Assembly (NCBI GenBank): GCA_965237565.1
Contig: OZ250145.1
Location: 1,116,001 to 1,180,000, forward strand
DNA: 64,000 bases
DNA from: JANQSP01 sp965237565
GTDB lineage: Bacteria > Bdellovibrionota > Bdellovibrionia > Bdellovibrionales > UBA1609
Direction of reading: 5' to 3'
Part shown: in pieces, positions 63,456 to 64,000 of the stretch
Layout of the letters: every line of letters starts with the position of its first letter
How positions within the stretch are numbered: the stretch's first letter is position 1
The notes under the pieces: generated by a model
The model's database searches: none
Told to the model about the DNA's origin: nothing
Seen by the model: the letters and a program-made list of their open reading frames with translations, nothing else
Translations under genes and position numbers: made by a program

Positions 63456-64000
63456 ATCACAGCACCTAGCGTCGGAGAACTGTTTAAAAAAGTACAAACT
63501 TTTTTTTAATATTTCGCAATAACTGTCTCAAAGTAAGAATGCTTTTCACCATGAGACAGTGATTCATTTTTTTCTATGCAACGCACAAAAGTTATGGTAC
63601 TGCCTCAGCTTCTTCAATTCCCCTACCTATACCCCCCCTTGGTCCAGTTCCTAATGATCCTCACCCATAGCCTATATTCAAGTTGTGATATTACTTTTAC
63701 AAATAATAAAATACGCCTCATAAGTAAAGAGGAGCTTCAAAATGAAAAAACCAAATACTCTCACTTTAAAAATATTCATCTTGTTTGTTGCATTCACTGC
63801 TTTTTTTACAGAAGCAGGGGAACCCTCAGACAATAACTGCACGAATAAAGACAACCGAAAGCCTCCCCTCGTCAACCATATCAGAGATCAAGCGGATATG
63901 GGTTGGTGCTATGCCTATGTTGCTGCAGACCTAATCAGCCATAATTTAGGTGTATTGGTTTCAGCAGTGGATGTTGCCAATACTTATAACAGTTCTAGTA
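63431..64000. repeat. Long direct repeat, right copy (DISARM flank)
   Basis: Matches 53057-53626 with a few substitutions and small indels, in the same orientation. It carries the same upstream hairpin (63522-63560) and the 5' part of the peptidase gene. The repeat still runs at the right window edge, so its length here is a minimum. Confidence 0.9.
63742..64000 (+). CDS. Papain-like cysteine peptidase, partial at window edge
   Basis: Begins MKKPNTLTLKIFILFVAFT with the same ribosome site as the left copy (AGAGGAG, 7-base spacing) and runs off the window after 86 codons, still open. Signal peptide (about 26 residues; AG insertion near its end relative to the left copy) and the catalytic-Cys block DQADMGWCYAY are unchanged. 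It is the copy with potential to be full length. The product would be an exported, papain-like hydrolase. Confidence 0.75.
   Translation, partial: MKKPNTLTLKIFILFVAFTAFFTEAGEPSDNNCTNKDNRKPPLVNHIRDQADMGWCYAYVAADLISHNLGVLVSAVDVANTYNSSS

Noticed and set aside
53057..64000. Insertion sequence or integron attachment sites around the DISARM operon
   Set aside because: No transposase, integrase or short terminal inverted repeats with target-site duplication were found; the flanks are long gene-containing repeats. A 6-bp ATTTAG/CTAAAT match near the edges is too short to count.

Overview
The window is a bacterial chromosome segment, AT-rich throughout, from a Gram-negative didermic bacterium. It carries outer-membrane beta-barrel, lipoprotein, BamB-like and type IV pilin genes. 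The housekeeping blocks (fabD-fabG-acpP-fabF, rimP-nusA-infB-rbfA-truB-rpsO-pnp, pheS-pheT-ihfA-merR), the many small lipoproteins, the leucine dehydrogenase and the frequent TTG starts suggest a predatory or former-deltaproteobacterial lineage such as Bdellovibrionota. That placement is inferred from gene content; no rRNA is present to confirm it.

Bases 1-45,000 are largely backbone. On the plus strand come fatty-acid synthesis genes (fabD enters from the left edge), rpiB, glyA and an M23 peptidase. A minus-strand block holds a secreted hypothetical, dnaK, dnaJ (in the order dnaJ then dnaK) and a TPR-like protein. A pilin, htpX and a lytic transglycosylase follow on plus. The long minus-strand translation/RNA operon runs from rimP (22.7 kb) down to pnp (14.3 kb); an intrinsic terminator hairpin sits 18 bases before rimP. 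Then come an outer-membrane protein, tRNA-Leu(CAA), an S10 carboxypeptidase-like protein, astB, lipoproteins, a BamB/YfgM-like pair, leucine dehydrogenase, a VKOR-DsbA fusion, merR, ihfA, pheT, pheS, a GHMP kinase, plsC, two M16 peptidases and an MBL-fold lipoprotein.

From about 45.1 kb the window becomes accessory and holds two anti-phage systems. The first is a Gabija-like pair (OLD-type ATPase/TOPRIM nuclease gajA and UvrD-like helicase gajB). It sits with a two-pass membrane protein between two 547-bp direct repeats, each encoding a 163-aa membrane protein. A second duplicated element, a promoter plus leader, precedes both the full membrane-protein gene and a shrunken relic of it.

The second is a DISARM class 2 operon (drmMII, drmA, drmB, drmE; no drmC) at 54.1-63.4 kb. 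It lies between two copies of the promoter and 5' part of a papain-like cysteine peptidase gene. The left copy is truncated; the right copy runs off the window. Both systems therefore lie between long direct repeats of non-mobile genes, with no transposase, integrase or IS visible. This points to entry or loss by homologous recombination.
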